Assembly (NCBI GenBank): GCA_965227045.1
Contig: OZ245718.1
Coordinates: 2,666,001-2,730,000 of the forward strand
DNA from: UBA10649 sp965227045
GTDB lineage: Bacteria > Actinomycetota > Actinomycetes > S36-B12
Length of the DNA: 64,000 nt
Direction of reading: 5' to 3'
Shown: one piece after another, positions 32,152-40,455 of the stretch
Layout: every line of letters begins with the position of its first letter
How positions within the stretch are numbered: position 1 is the first letter of the stretch
Program-made: the position numbers and the translations under genes
The notes under the pieces: model-generated
What the model saw: only the letters and a program-made list of their open reading frames with translations
Database searches by the model: none
What the model was told of the DNA's origin: nothing

Positions 32152-32453
32152 TGGTCGATGCGGAGGGGCGGGTCACGATCCGTCTCCCCCAAGCGCTCGC
32201 GGAATACGCGGGCGGATCGAGGACCATCGAACTCGACGTAGGGGAGGGCCGGACGCTCGCAGACGTGCTCGACATCCTGCGCGAGGAAGCGCCCGGAGTC
32301 GGTCGGCGCGTGCAGGATGAGACCGGCTCGATTCGCCGCTTCGTGAACGTGTACGTGGGTGACGACGAGTGCAGGGTTCTCGACGGCCTGCGAACACCCG
32401 TACCGCCGGGATCAGTCGTGATGGTGATCGGCTCGGTCGCCGGCGGCGCTTAG
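32151..32453 (+). CDS. MoaD/ThiS-family ubiquitin-like protein
   Basis: A 100-residue beta-grasp protein. TIELDVGEGRTLADVLDIL and RRFVNVYVGDDE are family-like segments. Sulfur carriers of this family end in Gly-Gly, which is adenylated and thiocarboxylated; here the chain ends VAGGA, with one Ala after the pair, so activation would need trimming or may not occur. Start ATG at 32151 overlaps the propeller gene's stop (TGATG). No moaE, moeB or thiF is adjacent. The propeller plus MoaD pairing suggests a dedicated, possibly non-molybdopterin, role. Confidence 0.85.
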   Translation: MVDAEGRVTIRLPQALAEYAGGSRTIELDVGEGRTLADVLDILREEAPGVGRRVQDETGSIRRFVNVYVGDDECRVLDGLRTPVPPGSVVMVIGSVAGGA

Positions 32454-32454
32454 G

Positions 32455-33945
32455 TCACACCTGGCCGGGGTAGAAGCCCAGTCGCGAGAGCGGCTCCACG
32501 AGTTCCCGCTCCTCGTACGCGAGGTGGGAGAGCAGCGTGTTCGTGAGCATGTCGACTGCCGTCTGCAACTCCTGCGCGTTAGCGGGGTCAGCGATGAACC
32601 GCACGAGTGCCGCATCGAGTTCCTCGAGGACGTCGTGGATGACGACGTGCTCCTCCGCGAGTCGATCGATGACGGGAGCCAGGCCCGAGTCAGATCGGCG
32701 CAGGTAGGGGAACACCTGCGCGTCCTCCATCGAGTGGTGCATCGTCACGGTCCGGCAATAGGCCGCGCAGTACGCAGCAAGAGTCCAGTCGTTCTGGCGC
32801 ATCGTCATCTCGTTGATCGCCGATCGCGCCTCGCCGACAGACAGGCTTCCCGCCAGCACCTGCTCGGTGATGTCGCGGACCCGCGTGAGTTCGGCTCGCA
32901 GCATGTCGTGCACCTCGACCAGGTGCTGACCAACAGCCGTAGCGCCGGGGGAGTAGTCGAAGTCCTCGGGCGGCGGCGGCCCCAAGGGTCGGGCGGACTC
33001 GTCCCAACGCGTGCTCGTGGCCATGGCAAACGCGTCGTCGACAGTCGAAGAGGCGTGATCTGGCAGCGACGTCGGACTCGATGAACGCTCCGCAGCAACC
33101 AGGTCGCGCACCTCGGGCGCGACCTCGGCGGCGAAGCGCTGGATCGTGCTCGGGTCGTCGGTAGCGAGGATGAATGCGGACGTCCCGTACAGGAGCGTGA
33201 GCTCGGCCAGTTCCTCGGCCCATTGCCCGGACGTCGACTGCTGGACGGAGATGTTGAGCAGTCGGCGAACAGCACGAGGCTCGCGCCCGGCCTTGACTGC
33301 CGACTCGTCGATGATGACGTTCATGGCGGCGAGGTCGGTGGCGCCGCCTGGCAGGTAGCCAAGCGACGGCAGCCAGCCGTCAGCCTTCGCTCCCGTGAGG
33401 CCCAGCATCAGGGGCTTGTAGGCGCCGAGCCAGATGGCGATGTCGTGCGCGGGGGCTGGCCCGCGCTTTGCTCCCGACACCGAGTAGTACTCGCCCTGCA
33501 CCCGAACGCCGCCGGGACGATCGACGGCCCACACCTCGCGGATCACGTCGATCGCCTCGGCCAGCGCGTCGACGGACTGCCGAGGCGTCAGGCGGCGGCC
33601 GCCCGATGCCTCGATCGCGTCCCAGAATGCTCCGGCGCCCAGGCCGAGCTCGATGCGTCCCCCCGACAGTCGGTCCAGCCCGGCAGCGCTCCTGGCGATG
33701 CCGACCGGTGGCCGAAGCGGCAGGTTGAGCACGTTCGCCGAGAGGCGGATGTGCTCGGTGCGCGCCGCGACGTAGGACAGCAACGTCCACGTGTCGTAGA
33801 AGGTCGGCTGGTACGGGTGGTCCTGAAAGGTCGCGAGGTCCAGACCGGCCCGGTCCGCGAGGACGGCCAGGGCGACCGGGTCGGCGGCAGGATCGTTGGC
33901 CGGTGTGATGAACACGCCGAACAGTAGGTCGTGGCCGTAGTCCAT
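32455..33945 (-). CDS. luciferase-like flavin oxidoreductase fused to a hemerythrin domain
   Basis: A 496-residue two-domain protein. Residues ~1-300 are a luciferase-like (LLM) TIM barrel (DLATFQDHPYQPTFYDTW, GGRIELGLGAGAFWDAIEA) that would bind FMNH2 or F420. Residues ~340-495 are a hemerythrin/HHE four-helix bundle with iron-ligand motifs HHSMEDAQVFP, EEHVVIHDVLEEL and HLAYEERELVEPL. The two domains are joined by a linker containing a Pro-rich stretch (PLGPPPPED). Start ATG at 33945; TTG at 33960 is an alternative. A di-iron O2/NO-sensing or O2-delivering domain on a flavin monooxygenase is an attractive idea but is inference. The stop lies one base after that of the convergent MoaD-like gene. 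Confidence 0.88.
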   Translation of the reverse strand: MDYGHDLLFGVFITPANDPAADPVALAVLADRAGLDLATFQDHPYQPTFYDTWTLLSYVAARTEHIRLSANVLNLPLRPPVGIARSAAGLDRLSGGRIELGLGAGAFWDAIEASGGRRLTPRQSVDALAEAIDVIREVWAVDRPGGVRVQGEYYSVSGAKRGPAPAHDIAIWLGAYKPLMLGLTGAKADGWLPSLGYLPGGATDLAAMNVIIDESAVKAGREPRAVRRLLNISVQQSTSGQWAEELAELTLLYGTSAFILATDDPSTIQRFAAEVAPEVRDLVAAERSSSPTSLPDHASSTVDDAFAMATSTRWDESARPLGPPPPEDFDYSPGATAVGQHLVEVHDMLRAELTRVRDITEQVLAGSLSVGEARSAINEMTMRQNDWTLAAYCAAYCRTVTMHHSMEDAQVFPYLRRSDSGLAPVIDRLAEEHVVIHDVLEELDAALVRFIADPANAQELQTAVDMLTNTLLSHLAYEERELVEPLSRLGFYPGQV

Positions 33946-33983
33946 GAGTCGGGACTCCAAAAGTAGTTGAGCCTTCGACTACC

Positions 33984-34967
33984 CTACTTGCGCACCGCGG
34001 CCGAGTTGGGGCGCACTTGCAACCTGCTCGCATCAACCGCCTCGAACGCCGATGCGGGGATCGCCTTCAGCTCTGCGATGAGGTCCTCGGGCCAGCCCGC
34101 GTCGGCGTCGCCTTGGAAGTACCACGGAGATCCGTTGTCGGCGAGTACCAGTCCGTAGCGCTTCATCGCCTGCAGTACGACCCTCGCCTGTGTCGAGTAG
34201 CCGTTCATCGAGTAGCCGGACTTCAGCCGGAACCGAGCGCCCATGGGCGGGAACGACGGGTCCGATGTGGAGCCGGCCTGGTGGCGCGCCGGCCAGACGA
34301 ACGCGCGCTGGGTGACGTCGGTTGTGAACCTGATGGCGTGATCGACCTTGCCGGCCTTCACCTCGGCCCATCGCAGCAGCCCGGGCAGGATCGGCAGTCC
34401 GGCGGCATCGGCCGACGTCCACGACTTCGGGCGCAGCGTGTTCGAGCGCAGGGACCACACGGCTCCCGAACCGGCCGTCCAGCCCGAGGCGGTCAGGCGG
34501 GTGTTCCACGTCTCGAACAGCGTGCACGATTCGGCGTCGACGACGATCGCATGCCGGTCACCGTCCGCGTCCGATCCACCCTCGATCAGCGTCTGGGCGT
34601 TCAGCGGGTACCGCACGCGGTCGCTCTCGTCCGCGTACTCGAAGCGAACGGGCACGCGTTCGACGCTGTCCACAATCGTGATCGGAATGCCGTAGGGAAC
34701 CGACTGCTCCCCGAAGGAGGGTCCGAAGTCGGGGTGCAGGGTGCGGTCGGAGCCCATGTTCGCCAGCCACTGTCGTGACGACGTGTTGACGGGCAGGGAG
34801 TCGACCCTGGCATGCCAGTAGTTGTTTGCCGGGAAGATCGGGCAGGTAGTGCCGGGCAGCGATAGCGCGGCCGTCGGGACGGCCGCGGCCGCGTTTCCGA
34901 CCGCGAGCGCGGACACGAGCGTCAGCGTCACTGCCAGCCGGAGGCCCACGTGCTTGCGAGACTGCAT
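33984..34967 (-). CDS. secreted protein of unknown function
   Basis: A 327-residue protein with a Sec signal peptide (MQSRKHVGLRLAVTLTLV..., cleavage probably after AAAA near residue 28). I do not recognise the family. Two cysteines (CPIFPANNYWHARVD near the mature N-terminus and ESCTLFETWN) might form a disulfide. Conserved-looking aromatic patches are HPDFGPSFGEQSVPYGIP and MGARFRLKSGYSMNGYS. No catalytic motif can be named. Start ATG at 34967. It is 38 bases from the luciferase-like gene start on the same strand and upstream of it. Divergent from the response-regulator gene. Confidence 0.75.
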   Translation of the reverse strand: MQSRKHVGLRLAVTLTLVSALAVGNAAAAVPTAALSLPGTTCPIFPANNYWHARVDSLPVNTSSRQWLANMGSDRTLHPDFGPSFGEQSVPYGIPITIVDSVERVPVRFEYADESDRVRYPLNAQTLIEGGSDADGDRHAIVVDAESCTLFETWNTRLTASGWTAGSGAVWSLRSNTLRPKSWTSADAAGLPILPGLLRWAEVKAGKVDHAIRFTTDVTQRAFVWPARHQAGSTSDPSFPPMGARFRLKSGYSMNGYSTQARVVLQAMKRYGLVLADNGSPWYFQGDADAGWPEDLIAELKAIPASAFEAVDASRLQVRPNSAAVRK

Positions 34968-35081
34968 GAGCCCATCTAAGCCGACCGAATGTCGCGCAAC
35001 TGTCACAGAAATAGTCGAAACTGTCGTGGAACGGGTCCGTCATGGGAGGCACGGCTGGGGAGGCGGCCCCCAGGGGCTTGA

Positions 35082-35771
35082 ATGGCCTCTATGGAACGTT
35101 CGATCCTCGTGGTGGAGGATGACCCGGCTATCCGCCTTGTCCTTCGTACGAACCTTGAGGACGAGGGATACCGCGTCATCGAGGCGGAAACCGGCGAGCA
35201 GGCGCTCGTGCGCATGGTCGACGACAAGTCGGACGTGGTTCTCGTCGACCTGCGCCTGCCGGGCATTCAGGGCCTGGACCTGATCAGGAGCCTGCGCGGG
35301 ACCAGCCAGGTGCCGATCATCATCGTCACGGCACAAACTGACAGCCACGACGTGGTCGCTGGCCTCGAGGCCGGCGCGGATGACTATGTCACCAAGCCGT
35401 TCGTGGCCAAGGAGCTGACCGCTCGGATCCGCACGCTGCTGCGTCGGGCCTCGCCGCAGAACCCCGAGCAGCCCAAGCTCATCTGCGGCCCGATTGAGCT
35501 CCGCGTGGATTCGGCCGAGGTGCTGCGTGACGGAGTAGCGGTTCCCGTCTCGCGAATCGAGTTCTACGTCCTGGTCGAGCTGATCAGTGCGAACGGAATG
35601 GTGCTGAGCCGGGACCATCTGCTGCGCGCGGTCTGGGGGTACAGCAATGCCGGTGACGGCCGCGTTGTCGACAACCTGATCTACCGACTGCGCAGCAAGA
35701 TCGAGGTTGATCCCGCTCATCCTGTTCTGCTCAAGACCGTCCGCGGGTTCGGATACCGGATGGCGCCGTGA
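35082..35771 (+). CDS. OmpR-family response regulator
   Basis: A 229-residue DNA-binding response regulator. The receiver domain (about 5-120) has the acidic pair EDD, the phosphoacceptor Asp in VLVDLRLPG, and the conserved Lys in DDYVTKPF. The C-terminal winged helix (about 130-228) has ISRIEFYVLVELISANG-like and RVVDNLIYRLRSKIE segments typical of OmpR/PhoB. Start ATG at 35082, five bases after AGGGG; ATG at 35091 is an alternative. The histidine kinase follows 16 bases after the stop, and a tiny lipoprotein after that. Target genes unknown; the divergent secreted protein is a candidate. Confidence 0.93.
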   Translation: MASMERSILVVEDDPAIRLVLRTNLEDEGYRVIEAETGEQALVRMVDDKSDVVLVDLRLPGIQGLDLIRSLRGTSQVPIIIVTAQTDSHDVVAGLEAGADDYVTKPFVAKELTARIRTLLRRASPQNPEQPKLICGPIELRVDSAEVLRDGVAVPVSRIEFYVLVELISANGMVLSRDHLLRAVWGYSNAGDGRVVDNLIYRLRSKIEVDPAHPVLLKTVRGFGYRMAP

Positions 35772-35787
35772 GCGGGGGCCCGCGCGC

Positions 35788-37125
35788 ATGAAGATCCGTC
35801 TGCGTACCCGCGTCGCGTTGTCGTTTGCGCTCTTGTCGTTGGTGGTGGCCGGGGTGGTGTCGATGACCACCTACTTCTATGCGAGCAACTACCTGCTCGG
35901 GCAACGGCAGAACGCCGCCCTGACGCGGGCAGTGCTCGACTCGCAGGCGGCCGGTGCCGCGCTCGCCATCGGCTCAAGCCCGAGCCAGGCGCTCGGCCAG
36001 GTCCCCTCGGTCGGTACGTCCGTTCCGCTCGTGATGGTCGACGGAGCCTGGTACACAACGGATTCCACGATTCCCGGGGAGGCACTTCCGGATGCGCTGA
36101 TTTCCGCGGCGCAGCCGAACGGGGCGCACCAGCGTTTCGCCTACGACGGCGACCCCTACTTCGCCGTGGCGATCCCGCTCGGCACGAACACGTATGTCGA
36201 GGTCTTCCCGCTACGCGATCTCGATCGCACCCTTCGCTGGGGGGCGTGGGTGCTTGTCGCAGTGAGTCTTCTTGCGGCCGCTTTCGGCGCCATCATCGGG
36301 ATCACGACGTTCGGGCGCATCCTGCGGCCGGTCCGACGGCTCGGCGGTGGTGCACGTCGCATCGCGGGAGGCGAACTGACGACGCGCATCGATCTCACCG
36401 GCGATCCTGACCTCGACCCGATCGCGCAGTCCTTCAACGAGATGGCGGGCGCGGTACAGGCCCGAATATCGCGAGAGCGACGCTTCAGCGCGAACGTCAG
36501 CCACGAACTTCGCTCACCACTGACCTCGGTCTTGGGCACGGCCGAACTCCTCGAGAGTCACAGCGACCGACTGCCCGAGCGGGAGGCCGCTCTCGTCACG
36601 GTGCTGGTCGAGCAGGTTCGACGAATGTCGCAGATGCTGCTGGACCTGCTGGAGATCAGCCGGATCACCGCTGACGAACCGCCGCAGTGGGAGTCGGCCG
36701 ACATTGCCGGGCTGTGCAAGGACGTCGCGATCGATCGCGGCGTCGACCCCGCGCTCGTGTTTGGTGACCGCCCCGTCGTGCGGACCGACGCTCGGCGACT
36801 CGAGCGGATCGTCGGCAACCTGATTGACAACGCCCAACGCCATGGCGGCGGGCTCGTTCAGGTCGTGGTGCAGCGCGAGTCTGATGATTTCCGGATCCTC
36901 GTCGACGACGCCGGGCCGGGAATCGATGACGGGCAGCGCGAGCGACTGTTTGAGCCCTTCACTCGGGGTGAGGCCGGCGGGTCTTCGGAGGGTGCGGGCC
37001 TTGGCCTTGCTATCGCCCGAGAGCAGGCGCGCGCGCTCGGCGGCGAGGTGACCGTCGAGGACTCTCCAGCAGGCGGCGCCAGGTTCATTGCCGTCCTGCC
37101 CGTCGATGAAGGGACTTCACTGTGA
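35788..37125 (+). CDS. sensor histidine kinase
   Basis: A 445-residue membrane kinase. TM1 (about 10-32) and TM2 (about 155-178) bracket an extracytoplasmic sensor region of about 120 residues. Then come HAMP (about 180-232), HisKA with the phosphorylated His in FSANVSHELRSPLTSV, and HATPase with N box NLIDNAQRHGGG, G1 box DDAGPGIDDG and G2 box GAGLGLAIARE. Start ATG at 35788. It follows its cognate OmpR-type regulator. The stop overlaps the next small lipoprotein gene by four bases. The layout recalls actinobacterial MtrB-type kinases followed by a lipoprotein. Confidence 0.92.
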   Translation: MKIRLRTRVALSFALLSLVVAGVVSMTTYFYASNYLLGQRQNAALTRAVLDSQAAGAALAIGSSPSQALGQVPSVGTSVPLVMVDGAWYTTDSTIPGEALPDALISAAQPNGAHQRFAYDGDPYFAVAIPLGTNTYVEVFPLRDLDRTLRWGAWVLVAVSLLAAAFGAIIGITTFGRILRPVRRLGGGARRIAGGELTTRIDLTGDPDLDPIAQSFNEMAGAVQARISRERRFSANVSHELRSPLTSVLGTAELLESHSDRLPEREAALVTVLVEQVRRMSQMLLDLLEISRITADEPPQWESADIAGLCKDVAIDRGVDPALVFGDRPVVRTDARRLERIVGNLIDNAQRHGGGLVQVVVQRESDDFRILVDDAGPGIDDGQRERLFEPFTRGEAGGSSEGAGLGLAIAREQARALGGEVTVEDSPAGGARFIAVLPVDEGTSL

Positions 37126-37286
37126 ACCGGCACCTGACCTCAGCGGCGCTTCTCGCTGCGAGCGCGATGCTGCTCGTCGGCTGCGGTGTTCCGCTGCAGT
37201 CCGAGCCGGAGCCGCTGGAGAGCAACGTCGTCCCGACCTCGTTGCACGTCGAGGTTCCTGCAGCGAGCCCCCTGCCCAGTCCGTGA
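37122..37286 (+). CDS. 54-residue lipoprotein, possible GerMN-lipoprotein remnant
   Basis: A short gene that begins with GTG at 37122 overlapping the kinase stop TGA (GTGA) and ends with TGA at 37286. The product has a complete lipoprotein signal: MNRHLTSAALLAASAMLLV then the lipobox LVGC. The mature part is only about 34 residues (from CGVPLQSEPEPLESNVVP) and Pro/Glu-rich. The motif CGVP-x-x-SEP resembles the mature N-terminus of GerMN-domain lipoproteins that often follow such kinases, but the GerMN domain is absent. It is either a C-terminally truncated relic or a small functional partner of the kinase. Confidence 0.7.
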   Translation: MNRHLTSAALLAASAMLLVGCGVPLQSEPEPLESNVVPTSLHVEVPAASPLPSP

Positions 37287-37290
37287 TGTC

Positions 37291-38472
37291 CTAGCCGGCC
37301 ACCGACACCCATGCTCCGGTGCGCGCTGACTCGATCGCTGCCTCATTCGCCCGGGCCGCGCCCAACGCATCTGCGAGGGTGGCGCCCTCGTCCACTCCTG
37401 TAGCGATGGCGCCGAGCAGCCGAGCCAACTCGATCACCTTGGAGTCGTCGTACCCCATCGCGTTTCCGGCGCCGGGCTGAAAGCGCGTGTACTCGCCGTA
37501 GCCTGGCGTTCCGAAGAATCGCTGCGTTCCCACGTCCTGATACGAGTCCGCTGCCGCGACGACGAGCTCATCGGACCTGCGGAAGTCCCATGACACGTGC
37601 CCGCGTTGTCCATGCACAGTGAATCCGTAGGTGCACTGATCCCCTACTGACGTCCGACTGGCCTCGTAGGTCACCAACGCGCCACCGGCCGTCCGCACGA
37701 GCGCGTTCAGATAGTCCTCGTTCTCCACCGTCCCGAACTCGACGGTCGGGTCGTCGATGTCGACGACATCGAAGTGACTAGCTCCCGGGACGGCAAGCGG
37801 CCGTCGGTCGATGAACGTGGCAGTGGATGCAACGAGCGTGTCGATGTCGCCGAGGAGGAACCGAATGAGGTCGAAGCCGTGCGACGCGAGATCCGCGAGC
37901 ACTCCGTGCCCGCCCTGGCCGATCGAGAAGCGCCAGGAGAGTACAACCCTCGGGTCCGCCGCGTAGTCGGCCAGCGTACGGACGTGTGCGTTCGTGGGAG
38001 TGCCAATCGCGCCCGTACGAATCAGTTCACGCGCTCGTTCGACAGCAGGGAAGTTCCGATAGTTGAACCCGACCACCGCGCGAACGCCGGCGCTGTCCAC
38101 AGCGGCGCGCACGGCATCCACGTCGGACGAGCCGAGGCCGACGGGCTTCTCGATCCACAGATGCTTGCCGGCTTCGGCGACGGCGACGCCAATCTGTCTG
38201 TGAACGGAGTTCGGCGCGGTCACGCACACGACGTTGACGTCCGGGTCGGCGATGAGTTCGCGCCAGTTCGCGTAATCGGTGACCGGACCGTGCCGTGATT
38301 GGAAGTCGCGCCTGTGCGACTCGAGCGTGTCCGCGACCGCGGTGACGGTAGGCGCGAATGCGATCTCTGGGTAGTGGTGCCGAACGCGCGTGATCGCGCG
38401 CGCGTGGACATGTCCCATCCACCCGGCGCCGACGATGCCGAATCCCAATGGCCGGACTTCACCTTCGGACAT
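37291..38472 (-). CDS. Gfo/Idh/MocA-family oxidoreductase
   Basis: A 393-residue NAD(P)-dependent sugar/polyol dehydrogenase family member. The Rossmann motif is LGFGIVGAGWMGHVHARAI, and HLWIEKPVGL holds the conserved EKP lysine of the active site. The C-terminal alpha/beta domain follows. Start ATG at 38472, with AAGGA six bases upstream. It is divergent from an SMP-30 lactonase gene, suggesting joint work on a sugar or cyclitol, possibly oxidation of the sugar to a lactone that the lactonase opens. Substrate unknown. Confidence 0.9.
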   Translation of the reverse strand: MSEGEVRPLGFGIVGAGWMGHVHARAITRVRHHYPEIAFAPTVTAVADTLESHRRDFQSRHGPVTDYANWRELIADPDVNVVCVTAPNSVHRQIGVAVAEAGKHLWIEKPVGLGSSDVDAVRAAVDSAGVRAVVGFNYRNFPAVERARELIRTGAIGTPTNAHVRTLADYAADPRVVLSWRFSIGQGGHGVLADLASHGFDLIRFLLGDIDTLVASTATFIDRRPLAVPGASHFDVVDIDDPTVEFGTVENEDYLNALVRTAGGALVTYEASRTSVGDQCTYGFTVHGQRGHVSWDFRRSDELVVAAADSYQDVGTQRFFGTPGYGEYTRFQPGAGNAMGYDDSKVIELARLLGAIATGVDEGATLADALGAARANEAAIESARTGAWVSVAG

Positions 38473-38527
38473 GCGGAGTCCTTCCGGGCGGCTTCCACTG
38501 GGGATTGCTACCCGCGATGATGCCATC

Positions 38528-39430
38528 ATGTCGACGTCGGATCCGGGCCGCTCGAGATTCATCGGCGGCCGATCGCTGCTGGGCGAATGCCCGATCTGGG
38601 ACATGCGCTCGTCCGCGTTGTACTGGGTGGACATCGAGTCCAACACCGTGCACCGGTGGGACTCGACAACGAGGGAGCTGTCCAGTCACGAGGTCGGCGG
38701 GCGGCCGGGGTCGATTGCCCTCACCTCCGAGGCCGGAGTTCTCCTCGTGGCGATCGAGCACTCGCTCGCACTTCTCGAGTGGAGCACCGGCGCCTGCACC
38801 ACGCGCGTGGACCTGCCAATCGACGACCCGAAGATCCGCCTGAATGATGGACGGGTCGATCGCGCCGGCAGTTTCTGGGTCGGCTCAATGCACGAGCCGT
38901 CCAAGGACCGCCGGCCGATTGGCTCGCTGTATCGCGTTCGCTCGGACTGGACCGTGACCGAGGAGGTCATCGGCGTGCGCGTCTCCAATGGGCTGGCCTT
39001 CAGTCCGGATGCTGCGGTCATGTACTTCGCAGACACGGGCGACCTGTCGGTCCGAAGGTACGCCCTCGATGCCGCCGGGCGACTGGGTGCTGCGGAGCTC
39101 TTCGCTGACTTCGCCGCACTTGGCCTGCCCGGTAAGCCCGACGGCGCCTGCGTTGATTCTCAAGGTGGTTACTGGATCGCGTGCGTGCGCGGATCGGCGG
39201 TCGTGCGGATCACCGCGGACGGCATTGTCGATCGGGTGGTTTCGGTGCCGTTCCGCCGTCCGACGTGTGTGACCTTCGGCGGCCCCGACCTTGCCACGCT
39301 CTTCATCACGTCAATCGGTGGTGGAGGGGACTACGAGATCTACGACGACGAGCCAGCCGCTGGTCGGGTGCTGGCCATCGACGTCGGCTTCACCGGCGTT
39401 CCCGAAGGAGTGTTCTCCATACCTCGTTGA
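38528..39430 (+). CDS. SMP-30/gluconolactonase-family sugar lactonase
   Basis: A 300-residue beta-propeller lactonase, the second in the window. Metal-site motifs are GECPIWDMR, RLNDGRVDRAGS, VSNGLAFSPD and KPDGACVDSQGG. It hydrolyses an aldonolactone to the acid. Start ATG at 38528; the frame is open further upstream to 38390 but would overlap the divergent oxidoreductase. Its 3' end overlaps the convergent kinase gene by 41 bases. Paralogue of the 16.8-kb protein, with clearly different sequence. Confidence 0.88.
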   Translation: MSTSDPGRSRFIGGRSLLGECPIWDMRSSALYWVDIESNTVHRWDSTTRELSSHEVGGRPGSIALTSEAGVLLVAIEHSLALLEWSTGACTTRVDLPIDDPKIRLNDGRVDRAGSFWVGSMHEPSKDRRPIGSLYRVRSDWTVTEEVIGVRVSNGLAFSPDAAVMYFADTGDLSVRRYALDAAGRLGAAELFADFAALGLPGKPDGACVDSQGGYWIACVRGSAVVRITADGIVDRVVSVPFRRPTCVTFGGPDLATLFITSIGGGGDYEIYDDEPAAGRVLAIDVGFTGVPEGVFSIPR

Positions 39431-40421
39431 GGCTGCTGCGGCCCGAGATCAGGAGCTCGGCCTGCGGGAGGATCCACTCCGCGTCCGCAGCGCTGAGGTA
39501 ATTGGCCCGAGATACGCCGCACACCCGTGCGGCGAGGATCGCGCCGGTCTGCCGGTCCCAGGTCGCGGCGGGAATCAACTCACTGCCCTCCCGGTACGCG
39601 GACTCGAATGCACGCCGCCCCGTGTCGAGCCGCTCGGAGATCTCGGGCCTCCAGGTGGCCTTGAGCAGCAGGTGTGCCGACAGGAACGCGGCGTCCAGCG
39701 CGGGATTGCCGACATGCGCGACCTCCGCGTCGAGGATCCACAGCCGGTCGGAATCCACGGGCGCGACGAGGATGTTCTTCGGCGAGAAGTCGCCGTGCAC
39801 CAAGCAGGTTCGTGCCGTGTCGAGCTCGTCGGCGAGGTCGAGCAGATCGCTGGCGACCGCGGGCAGTTCGCGCGCGGCAGCGCGGTGGAAGGGATCCGTG
39901 CGCAGCGTCTGAAGTCTGTCGCCCGCAGTGAGCAGAGGGTCGAGCAGCTCGATGTCCCGGGTGCCGACGTGCCATCGCGCGAGCGTGCTCCCCAGGGTCG
40001 CGCAGATCCGCGAGATTCGACTGGGCGCGATCGCTGCGTCGAGCGGTTCGCGGGTGCTGAGCTGATGACGCCATTCCTCCCAGCTGGCCGGCGCTGCGGT
40101 CATCGCCATCGCATGTCGGGGCGGGTAGCTCCACAGGACGTGGGGGACCAGGTCGGGCGTCATGTCCTCATACGTGCGCAGCGCGTGCGCCTCGACCGTT
40201 CCACGCGAGACGTCTGCCTCCCACGTCGTCGGCACGCGCAGTCGCGCCAGCGGTGCCTTGACGATCAGGCCGTCGACCGACCCCTGCTCGACGGCGACCT
40301 GATCGGCGGATATTCGCCAGACCTCGCACGAGACTCCCCCCGTAACCGGGGCGAGGACGGCATCGCCGGTGATCATGCCGTCGGCGATCAGCTGCGCGGT
40401 GATGTCTGACAGGGTGCTCAT
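39390..40421 (-). CDS. aminoglycoside-phosphotransferase-like small-molecule kinase
   Basis: A 343-residue protein with the APH/choline-kinase fold. The catalytic loop reads CLVHGDFSPKNIL and the metal-binding segment LDAEVAHVGNPALD. An ATP-binding region lies near the N-terminus (VTGGVSCEVWRI). Such kinases phosphorylate methylthioribose, choline, homoserine or sugars as well as antibiotics; nothing here indicates drug resistance, and the sugar-acid neighbours suggest a metabolite. Start ATG at 40421, divergent from the 2-hydroxyacid dehydrogenase. MtnK (methylthioribose kinase) similarity is possible but no other methionine-salvage gene is adjacent. Confidence 0.8.
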   Translation of the reverse strand: MSTLSDITAQLIADGMITGDAVLAPVTGGVSCEVWRISADQVAVEQGSVDGLIVKAPLARLRVPTTWEADVSRGTVEAHALRTYEDMTPDLVPHVLWSYPPRHAMAMTAAPASWEEWRHQLSTREPLDAAIAPSRISRICATLGSTLARWHVGTRDIELLDPLLTAGDRLQTLRTDPFHRAAARELPAVASDLLDLADELDTARTCLVHGDFSPKNILVAPVDSDRLWILDAEVAHVGNPALDAAFLSAHLLLKATWRPEISERLDTGRRAFESAYREGSELIPAATWDRQTGAILAARVCGVSRANYLSAADAEWILPQAELLISGRSSLNEVWRTLLRERR

Positions 40422-40455
40422 CGGGAACCATTGTCTAACGCACGAGGAGACCGTG

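Noticed and set aside
39390..40421. Aminoglycoside resistance gene
   Set aside because: The APH fold is shared by many metabolite kinases, and the context is sugar-acid metabolism.
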